A DNA stretch of 61,507 bases from Argonema antarcticum A004/B2 (lineage in GTDB: Bacteria > Cyanobacteriota > Cyanobacteriia > Cyanobacteriales > Aerosakkonemataceae), in NCBI RefSeq assembly GCF_023333585.1, contig NZ_JAIQZN010000008.1, positions 71,373 to 132,879 of the forward strand. Direction: 5' to 3'. The position numbers and the translations under genes were made by a program. The notes under the pieces are model-generated. The model was not told where the DNA came from. It ran no database searches and saw only the letters and a list, made by a program, of their open reading frames with translations. Positions 44,986-51,037 of the stretch are shown here, piece after piece (positions within the stretch are counted from its first letter, which is position 1; each line of letters opens with the position of its first letter).

Positions 44986-45580
44986 TCGGCAAATCTCACC
45001 CCCCCCCAACCCCCCTTCTCCGACCGAGGAGAGGGCAGGTTGGTTTAATACAAAAGATGAGTGTATGGATCGTAAACTAGCGAGAGAGTTTGTTGGTTAC
45101 GAAATAAAAACAGTTCCACATTCCCATCAAAGAGATGCTATGTATCCAACAAGTCGTCTAACATAACTTCCCTCAATAATAAGCTAACACGCATCTAATT
45201 CGGATATTTCTAATCCGGCAATCAAACCTTCAATTCCTCTCCCACTCCCCCACTCCCCCACTCTCCCACTCCCGCTAAACATACAAATTAAATGCGTAGC
45301 AGCTTATCACCCTTGCCAGACAGCGATCGAATTTTACGTCCGGTGTCGCCTAGTTTTAGACCAAGTAGTAACTTCCTGCAATTTACTAAATTTTACTCTA
45401 CTCTGGCTTTCGACGGCTAGACGACTTCAAAAGAGCTAAGGAGTTAACGCGGTGTGAGGTGAAGGAACTTTTATAAATGAATTTTCTATGTTTCCGTGGA
45501 AAAATGCTAAAATAGATGGAAGACGAAAAGCTTACAATAGATCGAATCCAATTTGTTCAGCTACTAGCTTAGGAGATTGT
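44986..45580. other. 595-bp gap with repeats and a duplicated antitoxin leader
   Basis: No complete gene is seen. On the minus strand 45138-45164 reads MLDDLLDT then stop, with its leader 'aacttccctcaataa', a copy of the start of the antitoxin at 48323-48535. The adjoining block 45308-45360 ('acagcgatcgaattttacgt' and 'gtcgcctagtttta') copies 48555-48604. In this copy the two parts are separated by about 140 bp including 'cccactcccccactcccc' heptamers. Confidence 0.65.
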
Positions 45581-45799
45581 ATGCCTCTTACTGAACTTCT
45601 ACCTCTTGTGAAACAACTATCTCACTCCGATCGGCTCCTACTCCTTCATTTTTTGACATCTGAACTTCTCAAAGATGCAAGTCTAATCCCATTGGGCAAT
45701 CAAGATAGAGTATCTATTCCTAACTTGCATGACTCTTTTGAAGCAGCTGCTGTTTTAGCGAAGGCATTGGCAGAGGAAAAAGCTGCGATTCATGGTTGA
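45581..45799 (+). CDS. Antitoxin-like small protein, 72 aa
   Basis: Start at 45581 with AGGAG just upstream. MPLTELLPLVKQLSHSDRLL with LLHFLTSELLKDAS is paralogous to the gene at 48017 (MTLTDLLPAVRQLSASDKLK). Both precede retropepsin-like genes on their own strand, so this is a recurring two-gene module. The stop overlaps the next ATG by eight bases. The family is annotated variably as antitoxin-like; biochemical role unknown. Confidence 0.65.
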   Translation: MPLTELLPLVKQLSHSDRLLLLHFLTSELLKDASLIPLGNQDRVSIPNLHDSFEAAAVLAKALAEEKAAIHG

Positions 45800-45959
45800 T
45801 AAAGTTAGATTTACTTTTACTGAACTCAACAGAGAGATGGGTGCTTTTAGTACACTACTAATATTGGGACACATGAATTTTTTTGAGGAATTCGATGTAT
45901 GCTTTTATCGAGCAGAGTTGGCGTTTGAAATTAGCCCCAGAAGAATGTCAAAGGGTTAA
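45792..45959 (+). pseudogene. Internally deleted retropepsin-like protease
   Basis: The 55-codon open frame joins an N-terminal segment (VDKVRFTFTELNREMGAFS) directly to the C-terminal ILGHMNFFEEFDVCFYRAEL of the family. The intact paralogue at 47600-48007 ends ILGQTNFFLEFDVCFYRSKL. The middle, with the DSGA active site and flap, about 80 residues, is missing. The frame is preserved across the deletion. Confidence 0.75.
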
Positions 45960-46032
45960 GAATTGGCATACTAAAGAGAGCGATCGGCCCGAAAAGAGGA
46001 ACAAATACAGCGAAACTAGGTTAAACTTGGTA

Positions 46033-46080
46033 GCGATCGCATCTTGTTTCCTCACCAGTTAGTGTTTTTAGAGAGTGCGA
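46033..46080. repeat. 48-bp dispersed repeat, copy 1
   Basis: 'gcgatcgcatcttgtttcct' then 'caccagttagtgtttttaga' and 'gagtgcga' recurs at 46678-46725 with few differences. It abuts and forms the last codons of the truncated ParE gene, in which GCACTCTCTAA supplies the stop. Confidence 0.75.
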
Positions 46081-46274
46081 ATCTCCTTGCTGAAATAATC
46101 ATTTTCTCGCGCCAGAGAACAACGTTTTGGCATCTGTGATAAAGACGCGATCGCTTTTAAGAGTCCTGCATACCACTGACTTGCTTGTTCAAGCGATGTG
46201 ACTTGAGACATCCGCAAAAAAGCACTATCTGCTTCAACCTCAGCCACACTTGAAATCTCTACATGATACTTCAT
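46068..46274 (-). pseudogene. ParE/RelE-family toxin truncated by a repeat
   Basis: The 68-codon frame starts MKYHVEISSVAEVEADSAFL and contains QWYAGLLKAIASLSQMPKRC and ENDYFSKEIR. Complete ParE proteins continue with a conserved YG...YRILF strand pair to 95-105 aa. Here the frame stops three codons after EI, inside the 48-bp repeat, so the C-terminal beta-sheet residues needed for toxicity are missing. The cognate antitoxin at 46290 is intact, 15 bp away. Confidence 0.78.
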
Positions 46275-46289
46275 TGTTTAGCTGATAGA

Positions 46290-46535
46290 TTATGGTAGTT
46301 TATATTTACGACGCTGTTCTTCTGCAAATGCCTCAAATGAGCGGGATTTACCTACTGCAAAGTCGTCTAACCCGCGTTGGATACCTGCGATCGCTTCTGC
46401 ATAGTCTTGTGCTTCCCACTCCAAAATTTTCACTAATAATTTAGCAGCAACAATAGAAACATCTTTTCCCTGTCTGGCAGCTTCTTCAAAGAGCTTTGCT
46501 TCTGCTTCTGGACTAAGTGTTACGGTAATACTCAT
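46290..46535 (-). CDS. Antitoxin of a ParDE/RelBE-type pair
   Basis: The 81-residue protein MSITVTLSPEAEAKLFEEAA has an RHH-like N-terminus, a long middle helix, and the C-terminal toxin-binding tail AVGKSRSFEAFAEEQRRKYK. It is upstream of the broken ParE-like gene in the same transcript. It is probably still able to repress its promoter but has no functional partner here. Confidence 0.75.
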   Translation of the reverse strand: MSITVTLSPEAEAKLFEEAARQGKDVSIVAAKLLVKILEWEAQDYAEAIAGIQRGLDDFAVGKSRSFEAFAEEQRRKYKLP

Positions 46536-46677
46536 AGATCGCTACTGGTGAAAGGCTTTAACGTAAGTCTAGCGTAACTCAAGTAGAGGTTGCGGCACGA
46601 TTCGCTAGGTCTGTCAGCGTAAATAATATGTTTTTATGACCAGAATCATCGAACGCGATATCCCTCCCAACGCTTGC

Positions 46678-46725
46678 GCGATCGCATCCTGTTCGCTCAC
46701 CAGGTAATGTTTTTAGAGGGTGCGA
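46678..46725. repeat. 48-bp dispersed repeat, copy 2
   Basis: 'gcgatcgcatcctgttcgct' then 'caccaggtaatgtttttaga' and 'gggtgcga', matching 46033-46080. It lies in the leader of the AbrB-type antitoxin gene. Confidence 0.75.
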
Positions 46726-46779
46726 CGCTATTCATGCTAAAATTATTACAAATTTATTACTGGTTGAGATGTCTTTTAA

Positions 46780-47043
46780 ATGGAATTAACACACTTGTCA
46801 AGTACGGGTCAAGTTATTATTCCCAAAGCTTTGCGAGATGCTCATCGCTGGGAAGCAGGGCAAGAACTAATCGCAATTGACATGGGTGATGGTATTCTTC
46901 TAAAACCCAAAAAACCTTTTTTACAAACTAAGTTAGAGAATGTGGCGGGCTGCCTGAAATATCAAGGAAAACCTAAAAGTATCGATGAATTAGAAGATGC
47001 TATTCGTCAGGGTGTAGAGGAGCAGTGGGATGATTGCAGTTGA
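46780..47043 (+). CDS. AbrB/SpoVT-type antitoxin (VapB-like)
   Basis: The 87-residue protein has an N-terminal swapped-hairpin DNA-binding domain (HLSSTGQVIIPKALRDAHRW, GDGILLKPKKPF) and an acidic C-terminal toxin-binding tail. Its end overlaps the start of the PIN gene at 47030 by 14 bp, a normal vapBC arrangement. It should repress its own operon. Confidence 0.88.
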   Translation: MELTHLSSTGQVIIPKALRDAHRWEAGQELIAIDMGDGILLKPKKPFLQTKLENVAGCLKYQGKPKSIDELEDAIRQGVEEQWDDCS

Positions 47044-47545
47044 TACAAATATTGTGGTACGACTTCTGACGCAAGACGATGAACAACAATATAATAAAAG
47101 TCTGAAACTGTTTCAGGACGAAGACATATTTATTCCAGACACCGTAATTCTTGAAACTGAGTGGGTACTGCGTTTTGCCTACAAGTTTAAGCCAGTCGAG
47201 ATTTGTACAGCATTTAAAAATCTTTTTGGTTTACCGAATGTTCATATCTCTAATGCAAGTTTAATGGCAGAAGTTCTGCAATGGCATGAGAATGGGTTAG
47301 ATTTTGCCGATGCTTTGCATCTGGCACAAAGTCAAAATTGTTCGGCGCTATATACGTTTGACGACAAGTTTGTGAAAATGCAACTATACGCCCAAAATAT
47401 TTTTACCTTTGGTCAAGCACGTAACTTAGCTAATTTATCTGTATGGGAATTTCAACAAATTTTGGGAGAACAAAATATCGATCGCCATTATAATGAAACA
47501 GACTTAGCTGAAGATATTAGCACAATTCAAACAGGTGCTTGGTAG
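47030..47545 (+). CDS. VapC-like PIN domain fused to a UPF0175 antitoxin tail
   Basis: Residues 1-125 form a PIN ribonuclease domain: IAVDTNIVVRLLTQDDEQQY with the first Asp, LETEWVLRF with Glu, and GLDFADALHLAQSQNC and YTFDDKF with the last Asps. Normal VapC ends near 130. Here residues about 130-171 (ARNLANLSVWEFQQILGEQN, HYNETDLAEDI) match the C-terminal end of UPF0175 antitoxins instead. The chimera ends one base into the DUF3368 toxin fragment, the usual partner of UPF0175. The active site is complete, so activity is possible. Confidence 0.82.
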   Translation: MIAVDTNIVVRLLTQDDEQQYNKSLKLFQDEDIFIPDTVILETEWVLRFAYKFKPVEICTAFKNLFGLPNVHISNASLMAEVLQWHENGLDFADALHLAQSQNCSALYTFDDKFVKMQLYAQNIFTFGQARNLANLSVWEFQQILGEQNIDRHYNETDLAEDISTIQTGAW

Positions 47546-47676
47546 TGACAGTCATTTCTAATACTACACCTCTGATAAATTTTGCTGCCATCAATCAGCT
47601 TATTCCTGCTTTGGTTGGATCTCAAACTCTAGTTTGGAACGGTAGAAACACACATCAAATTCTAGAAAAAAGTTAG
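47545..47676 (+). pseudogene. DUF3368 PIN-like toxin, N-terminal fragment
   Basis: From the GTG at 47545 the frame reads TVISNTTPLINFAAINQLIP, the characteristic DUF3368 N-terminus with its first Asp changed to Asn. Similarity ends by about 47618, where the convergent retropepsin gene begins. The remaining codons to the TAG at 47674 are antisense to that gene. Only about 25 of 160 residues remain. Confidence 0.72.
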
Positions 47677-48007
47677 TCTGCCCAAGAATCAATGGTACTT
47701 CGGGTTTTCTCACCCAAGCAAATGCTAACTGAACTGGATCGAACTCACCTATCTCAGCATTGGCAAAGAATGGTATTGCTAGCTGATTGCCCAGGTTTCC
47801 TGCTAATTGAATAATCGCTTTGCTATCGTCCCAAGTAGCACCCAACTGAATACCAATCTCGTAGGGTAAGACGCTTACAGTTGCACCACTATCTACAAGT
47901 CCCACAGCTTGAATGACTCGATTTCCTCGTCGAAGAGTAAGGGGAATCCGTGGTAAACTATCAAACTCGTTTTGGGATGGGTCAGTGGTTGAGTATTTGA
48001 ATCGCAT
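47600..48007 (-). CDS. Retropepsin-like (clan AA) aspartyl protease, intact
   Basis: The 135-residue protein has the active-site GLVDSGATVSVLPYEIGIQL (about 36-55), ANAEIGEFDPVQLAFAW and the C-terminal ILGQTNFFLEFDVCFYR. It is a single-domain protease expected to work as a dimer. It lies nine bases downstream of the antitoxin-like gene at 48017-48226, the same pairing as at 45581/45792. Substrate unknown. It is the only complete protease of the three in the window. Confidence 0.8.
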   Translation of the reverse strand: MRFKYSTTDPSQNEFDSLPRIPLTLRRGNRVIQAVGLVDSGATVSVLPYEIGIQLGATWDDSKAIIQLAGNLGNQLAIPFFANAEIGEFDPVQLAFAWVRKPEVPLILGQTNFFLEFDVCFYRSKLEFEIQPKQE

Positions 48008-48016
48008 CTGCTTATA

Positions 48017-48226
48017 TTAGGTTGGATCTGCCAATTTCAGCGCTTGCATGAGAGATTCGCCAGCACCAAACGAATTGTAGGGAGTTGCCAAATAATAGGT
48101 CTTAAATGGTTCTAAAGGCGAAATATCTTCGTTGGTATCCAATTCCTCTGCCAGAATGCGGATTAGCTTGAGTTTATCTGATGCAGAAAGTTGCCGAACG
48201 GCAGGAAGTAAGTCGGTGAGTGTCAT
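48017..48226 (-). CDS. Antitoxin-like small protein paired with a protease
   Basis: MTLTDLLPAVRQLSASDKLK followed by a Leu-rich helix and the tail KTYYLATPYNSFGAGESLMQ; about 69 aa from the ATG at 48226 (a TTG at 48247 is also in frame). Paralogue of 45581-45799. The C-terminal motif Y.SF.A...L is shared between both, supporting a family. Function unknown. Confidence 0.62.
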   Translation of the reverse strand: MTLTDLLPAVRQLSASDKLKLIRILAEELDTNEDISPLEPFKTYYLATPYNSFGAGESLMQALKLADPT

Positions 48227-48257
48227 ATTTTGCGATCTATTTGTCAACTAGGCTCAT

Positions 48258-48320
48258 TTACAGCTTACCCGATCGCCGTTGTAGAAAGCTAATGTGGTCA
48301 GTATCCTCCAAGTATTTCAA
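48258..48320 (-). pseudogene. VapC toxin N-terminal stub, 20 codons
   Basis: Directly after the antitoxin stop (48323), the minus strand reads LKYLEDTDHISFLQRRSGKL then TAA, the first beta-strand and catalytic Asp of a VapC-type PIN toxin. The rest (about 115 residues) is deleted. The position, two bases after the antitoxin gene, is that of the cognate toxin. Confidence 0.75.
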
Positions 48321-48322
48321 GG

Positions 48323-48535
48323 CTACTCCGACGCTTCATCTATAGGTTCCTCAGCGTAGCGCAATAACTTTCCGTACTCCAAAGCTTCCAGAAAAGCTGG
48401 CTCATCAGAAATTGAACCGATAACTTTATCAAGCCAGTTATTGTCAGTAGGAGTACTGTCAATTCGGCGTTTAAGTTCAGCAACTGTATGCTCGATAGTT
48501 GCTAAACGCTGTTCGATTCTTGTTTCGTCTAACAT
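48323..48535 (-). CDS. Antitoxin of a deleted VapC
   Basis: I use the ATG at 48535 (MLDETRIEQRLATIEHTVAE). The product is 70 residues of mostly coiled helix with LKRRID, then WLDKVIGSISDEPAFLEALE and an acidic tail. It belongs to the antitoxins that precede DTDHIS-type VapC genes in cyanobacteria. Its toxin survives only as the 20-codon stub at 48258-48320. A second, non-functional copy of its start and leader is at 45138-45360. Confidence 0.72.
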   Translation of the reverse strand: MLDETRIEQRLATIEHTVAELKRRIDSTPTDNNWLDKVIGSISDEPAFLEALEYGKLLRYAEEPIDEASE

Positions 48536-48629
48536 AACTTCCCCCAATAATATTACCCTTGCTTAACAGCGATCGAATTTTACGTCCGTTGTCGCCTAGT
48601 TTTAAGCAGCTAACTTTCGTATGCAACAG

Positions 48630-49109
48630 TTATTCCAAAAAAGATTTAATCGCAGATGCAATATCGGTAACTACATCTTTATAACTCAGGTATTTCAGTT
48701 CGTTCTCTAGAGCGTTTAAGTGTTCCTTTCGAGATTTTAATTCTGAGTTTTTACGTTTATATCTATCTCTGAGTGCCTTGATAGCCTCTGCTTTGCCATC
48801 AAACCCCCTTCTCATAGACTCAAGTTGCACTTGGAGCATCAGCATCTCGTCTTCTATTATCTTTTCTGAATTTAGAAGTAGTTCCGTATATAAGTTTGTT
48901 GGCAGGTAGAAAAACAGAATGCTCCCCAACTCGCTTTTCAACTTTTCAACTTCGACTTCAACTGGAATCATCTGAGTCTTAACATCAGAAATTTCCCTAC
49001 TAATTTCAGCTTTCCTTTTGCTGGCAGATGCAAGGTTGGTGATGTTTATATCACCAACCGAGTTATACTGCTCGTTGACATTTTGACTATTTTGGTCGTA
49101 GTGAGTCAT
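48630..49109 (-). CDS. Coiled-coil protein with N-terminal YN-x-x-GDIN motif
   Basis: From the ATG at 49109 the 159-residue protein begins MTHYDQNSQNVNEQYNSVGD followed by INITNLAS, then a long coiled coil (EISREISDVKTQMIPVEVEV, KRKNSELKSRKEHLNALENE) and a hydrophobic stretch SILFFYLPTNLYTELLL in the middle. The Q-Y-N-x-x-G-(D/N)-I-N segment is repeated at the N-terminus of the next gene upstream (49140). Similar Asn/Gly-rich segments occur on STAND and other conflict-system proteins, where some act as prion-like or docking motifs; that role is conjecture here. Confidence 0.65.
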   Translation of the reverse strand: MTHYDQNSQNVNEQYNSVGDINITNLASASKRKAEISREISDVKTQMIPVEVEVEKLKSELGSILFFYLPTNLYTELLLNSEKIIEDEMLMLQVQLESMRRGFDGKAEAIKALRDRYKRKNSELKSRKEHLNALENELKYLSYKDVVTDIASAIKSFLE

Positions 49110-49139
49110 TGCGCTAACTTGTGCTGGTTTTGTCAAAAA

Positions 49140-49490
49140 TTAAAACAACATACCTACTGCCTTAGCTGCTTCAGACAAACCTGTTACAAGACCTGCTGCC
49201 GATGCTATGCCCGCAAGCAATTTCTTCGCTTGCTCAAGATAGTCTTGTATTGTTTTCTTGTCTGGATTAGGTTTTTGTGATTGAACTGTAGCCTTTTTGA
49301 GGTTGGATTCAACATCGATAGCTATCTCTTCATCTAAAGCACCAGATTGAACAGCTTTTCTGACTTCTTCCTGAATCTTTTGGATCTCACTAATAACATC
49401 AACTTTGCTTTGAACACTACCAAAGTTAATATTCCCAGCAGCATTATATTGATAGTCAACCTGTTGACCACTCTGATCGAACACTGGCAT
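49140..49490 (-). CDS. Small protein with N-terminal YN-x-x-GNIN motif and hydrophobic C-terminus
   Basis: The 116-residue protein begins MPVFDQSGQQVDYQYNAAGN followed by INFGSVQS, then a helical middle (ISEIQKIQEEVRKAVQSGAL) and a Gly/Ala-rich C-terminus (LLAGIASAAGLVTGLSEAAK) that could insert in membrane. Same layout and motif as the gene 30 bp downstream, so they form a two-gene unit. No known family. The architecture (motif, helix, amphipathic tail) resembles small effectors, but that is inference. Confidence 0.65.
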   Translation of the reverse strand: MPVFDQSGQQVDYQYNAAGNINFGSVQSKVDVISEIQKIQEEVRKAVQSGALDEEIAIDVESNLKKATVQSQKPNPDKKTIQDYLEQAKKLLAGIASAAGLVTGLSEAAKAVGMLF

Positions 49491-49545
49491 AATTACTTAT
49501 CCTTATACTAAAATTTGAAATTTGAAGAACTTACTAATCACGAGA

Positions 49546-49713
49546 TTAAACCGATTTTTGACGGTTAGACCACTTCAACAAAAATATGTCGCGAATTGCT
49601 CCTCTAAATGATGATTCATGTCCTTTACCTGCAAGCCTCGATCCAGTATAAGTTCCCAACCAAGCTATTAGAACAACCACGCAAAAAATTAAGAAATTTC
49701 CTGAGTTTTCCAT
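49546..49713 (-). CDS. Small membrane protein, 55 aa, GTYxGxRLAGK family
   Basis: The ATG at 49713 is preceded by AAGGTGG at good spacing. The product has MENSGNFLIFCVVVLIAWLG (one transmembrane helix) and then TYTGSRLAGKGHESSFRGAI and a basic tail. The segment G-T-Y-T-G-S-R-L-A-G-K-G-H-E-S is shared with the 80-aa protein at 50055 (G-T-Y-V-G-A-R-L-A-G-K-S-H-K-E), so the two are related. No known family. Confidence 0.6.
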   Translation of the reverse strand: MENSGNFLIFCVVVLIAWLGTYTGSRLAGKGHESSFRGAIRDIFLLKWSNRQKSV

Positions 49714-49811
49714 TGCAATCCACCTTTACAAAAGTAATGATAATAAATCTGCGCTTAGAGCAAGCTACCTCAAGATATAATAGTAGCTATACTCTGAAAT
49801 TAAGGAGCGGA

Positions 49812-49886
49812 CTACACATTCTTAAAAAACGAAATTACAGCAAAAATCACGAAAATAGCTACTAACAACAGCACGATAGCGCTCAT
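49812..49886 (-). CDS. 24-aa hydrophobic peptide (putative single-TM small protein)
   Basis: ATG at 49886 with AGGGA upstream (cagggacttttct). The product MSAIVLLLVAIFVIFAVISF ends FKNV. It is a pure transmembrane helix with a short basic tail, like type I toxin peptides or small regulatory membrane proteins. Chance coding is possible at this length. Position among co-directional small genes and a ribosome site are the main support. Confidence 0.42.
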   Translation of the reverse strand: MSAIVLLLVAIFVIFAVISFFKNV

Positions 49887-49980
49887 AGAAAAGTCCCTGA
49901 GAATTTGGTTTGTCCATTTTTACTATGCTGTGCTAGCACAAGCTAATGTGCTAGCAGCAGTCGCGGGGGAAGCAAGGGAA

Positions 49981-50017
49981 TAAGTATAAAATATTTTTAA
50001 GTAACATTTTATACTTA
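49981..50017. terminator. Perfect 12-bp AT-rich inverted repeat
   Basis: TAAGTATAAAAT and ATTTTATACTTA flank a 13-base loop. It lies 38 bp beyond the stop of the 80-aa gene (50055-50297, minus strand), so it may be its terminator, although the stem is AT-only. Just left is a direct repeat 'gtgctagca' within 'tgtgctagcacaagctaatg'. Confidence 0.45.
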
Positions 50018-50054
50018 TCACTATATAGACCATATCTTAAATACCCTTGCTACA

Positions 50055-50297
50055 CTAATCATTGATTGAGTTCAGAGCTTGAGAGCTTGTACTTTCGGCT
50101 AGGTGGGAAACAGTTTCAACTGTATGGACTGCGTGTGTTACCTCCATTGCCGCGTGTAATGTATTCTTTACCAACTTTTTACTTGCTTCCTTATGACTCT
50201 TACCTGCAAGACGAGCGCCTACATAAGTACCAGCAGTAGCCGCCGCTGTCATGCCAGCCAAGATTGCCGCTAAAGGCCCAGCGTTATTGTGAGTCAT
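50055..50297 (-). CDS. Small Gly/Ala-rich protein, 80 aa, GTYxGxRLAGK family
   Basis: MTHNNAGPLAAILAGMTAAA starts a hydrophobic Ala/Gly segment (possible membrane helix or glycine zipper), then TAGTYVGARLAGKSHKEASK and an amphipathic helix with several His (AMEVTHAVHTVETVSHLAES). Related to the 55-aa protein at 49546. No known family recognised. It is divergent from the winged-helix gene at 50476, sharing the phased-repeat region. Confidence 0.6.
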   Translation of the reverse strand: MTHNNAGPLAAILAGMTAAATAGTYVGARLAGKSHKEASKKLVKNTLHAAMEVTHAVHTVETVSHLAESTSSQALNSIND

Positions 50298-50350
50298 ATA
50301 TTCATTCCAACTTTTTGTCTATACTAGACCGATCGCACCCAAACTGAAAA

Positions 50351-50449
50351 GACGCAAAAAGGCGGAAAAAGGCGGATCTTTCTAAAATTTTTCTAAAATT
50401 GGGATGCAAGGCGGAAAAAGGTGGATAAGGGCGGATTAAGTCGGCTATA
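50351..50449. promoter_or_regulatory. Phased 10-bp GGCGGAAAAA repeats upstream of the winged-helix gene
   Basis: Decamers gacgcaaaaa, ggcggaaaaa and ggcggatctt (50351-50380), then after a 'ttctaaaatt' direct repeat, ggcggaaaaa, ggtggataag, ggcggattaa and gtcggctata (50410-50449) follow one another without gaps. The last unit ends 26 bp before the ATG at 50476. The exact helical-turn spacing suggests cooperative binding by one protein on one DNA face. Compare 31561-31630. Confidence 0.7.
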
Positions 50450-50475
50450 ATAACCCCAGTTCTCTCACATCCCTA

Positions 50476-50997
50476 ATGATGGACAATCACGAGGTATTGC
50501 AATTTGTAGATGAAGTCTTTTACACGAAAACAGGCAAACGTCTAAATGACTTGCAGCGGGGAATTATTGAGGGAACACTGAAACACCAAAAGTATTCTGA
50601 TATTGCAAAAAATTATAATTGTACGACGGGTCATACTAAGGAAGTAGGTTACGAGCTTTGGCGAATGTTATCTGATATTTTTGGTGAAACGGTTGATAAA
50701 AAACATCTTAAATCTATTTTAGAAAGGCAATCAAATCGAAATATTATTTTTGCTGAGGGAAACGATAATAACAACATAATTGGTTTTGGCTGCATCATTA
50801 AGAATTCCGATCGGCCCAATCCTACCTCAGATAAAAGTTCGCCTGCAACTCCCGACTTTCCGCAGCAGACCAACAACAATCAAACAAAGATGGAAAAAAT
50901 TGATAAATTACGGCAGTATGGCTTAAACGATGAACAAATAGCAGAAGTGCTAGAGCTTCCTTTGGAGGTAGTTAAGCAGGTAGATTTTGAGGATTGA
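50476..50997 (+). CDS. Stand-alone winged-helix (vMAP-type) protein, 173 aa
   Basis: Residues 1-95 (LQFVDEVFYTKTGKRLNDLQ, HQKYSDIAKNYNCTTGHTKE, LSDIFGE) are homologous to the N-terminal domain of the NB-ARC protein at 30169, but no ATPase follows. An Asn-rich stretch GNDNNNIIGFGCIIKN, a Pro/Ser/Thr linker, and a C-terminal helix pair (KLRQYGLNDEQIAEVLELPL, EVVKQV) complete it. It may bind DNA or act as an adaptor. Upstream decamer repeats suggest autoregulation. The related Asn/Ile motif in the NB-ARC protein (GNDNLTINNVNI) suggests partner docking; both points are inference. Confidence 0.72.
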   Translation: MMDNHEVLQFVDEVFYTKTGKRLNDLQRGIIEGTLKHQKYSDIAKNYNCTTGHTKEVGYELWRMLSDIFGETVDKKHLKSILERQSNRNIIFAEGNDNNNIIGFGCIIKNSDRPNPTSDKSSPATPDFPQQTNNNQTKMEKIDKLRQYGLNDEQIAEVLELPLEVVKQVDFED

Positions 50998-51037
50998 ACC
51001 TGGTATTATCCAATCCAAAGTGTTTAAAATGATAATC

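Noticed and set aside
46674-46880. Open frame overlapping the AbrB antitoxin start
   Set aside because: It overlaps the dispersed 48-bp repeat and the AbrB gene in another frame, with no domain; the AbrB frame is clearly the real one.
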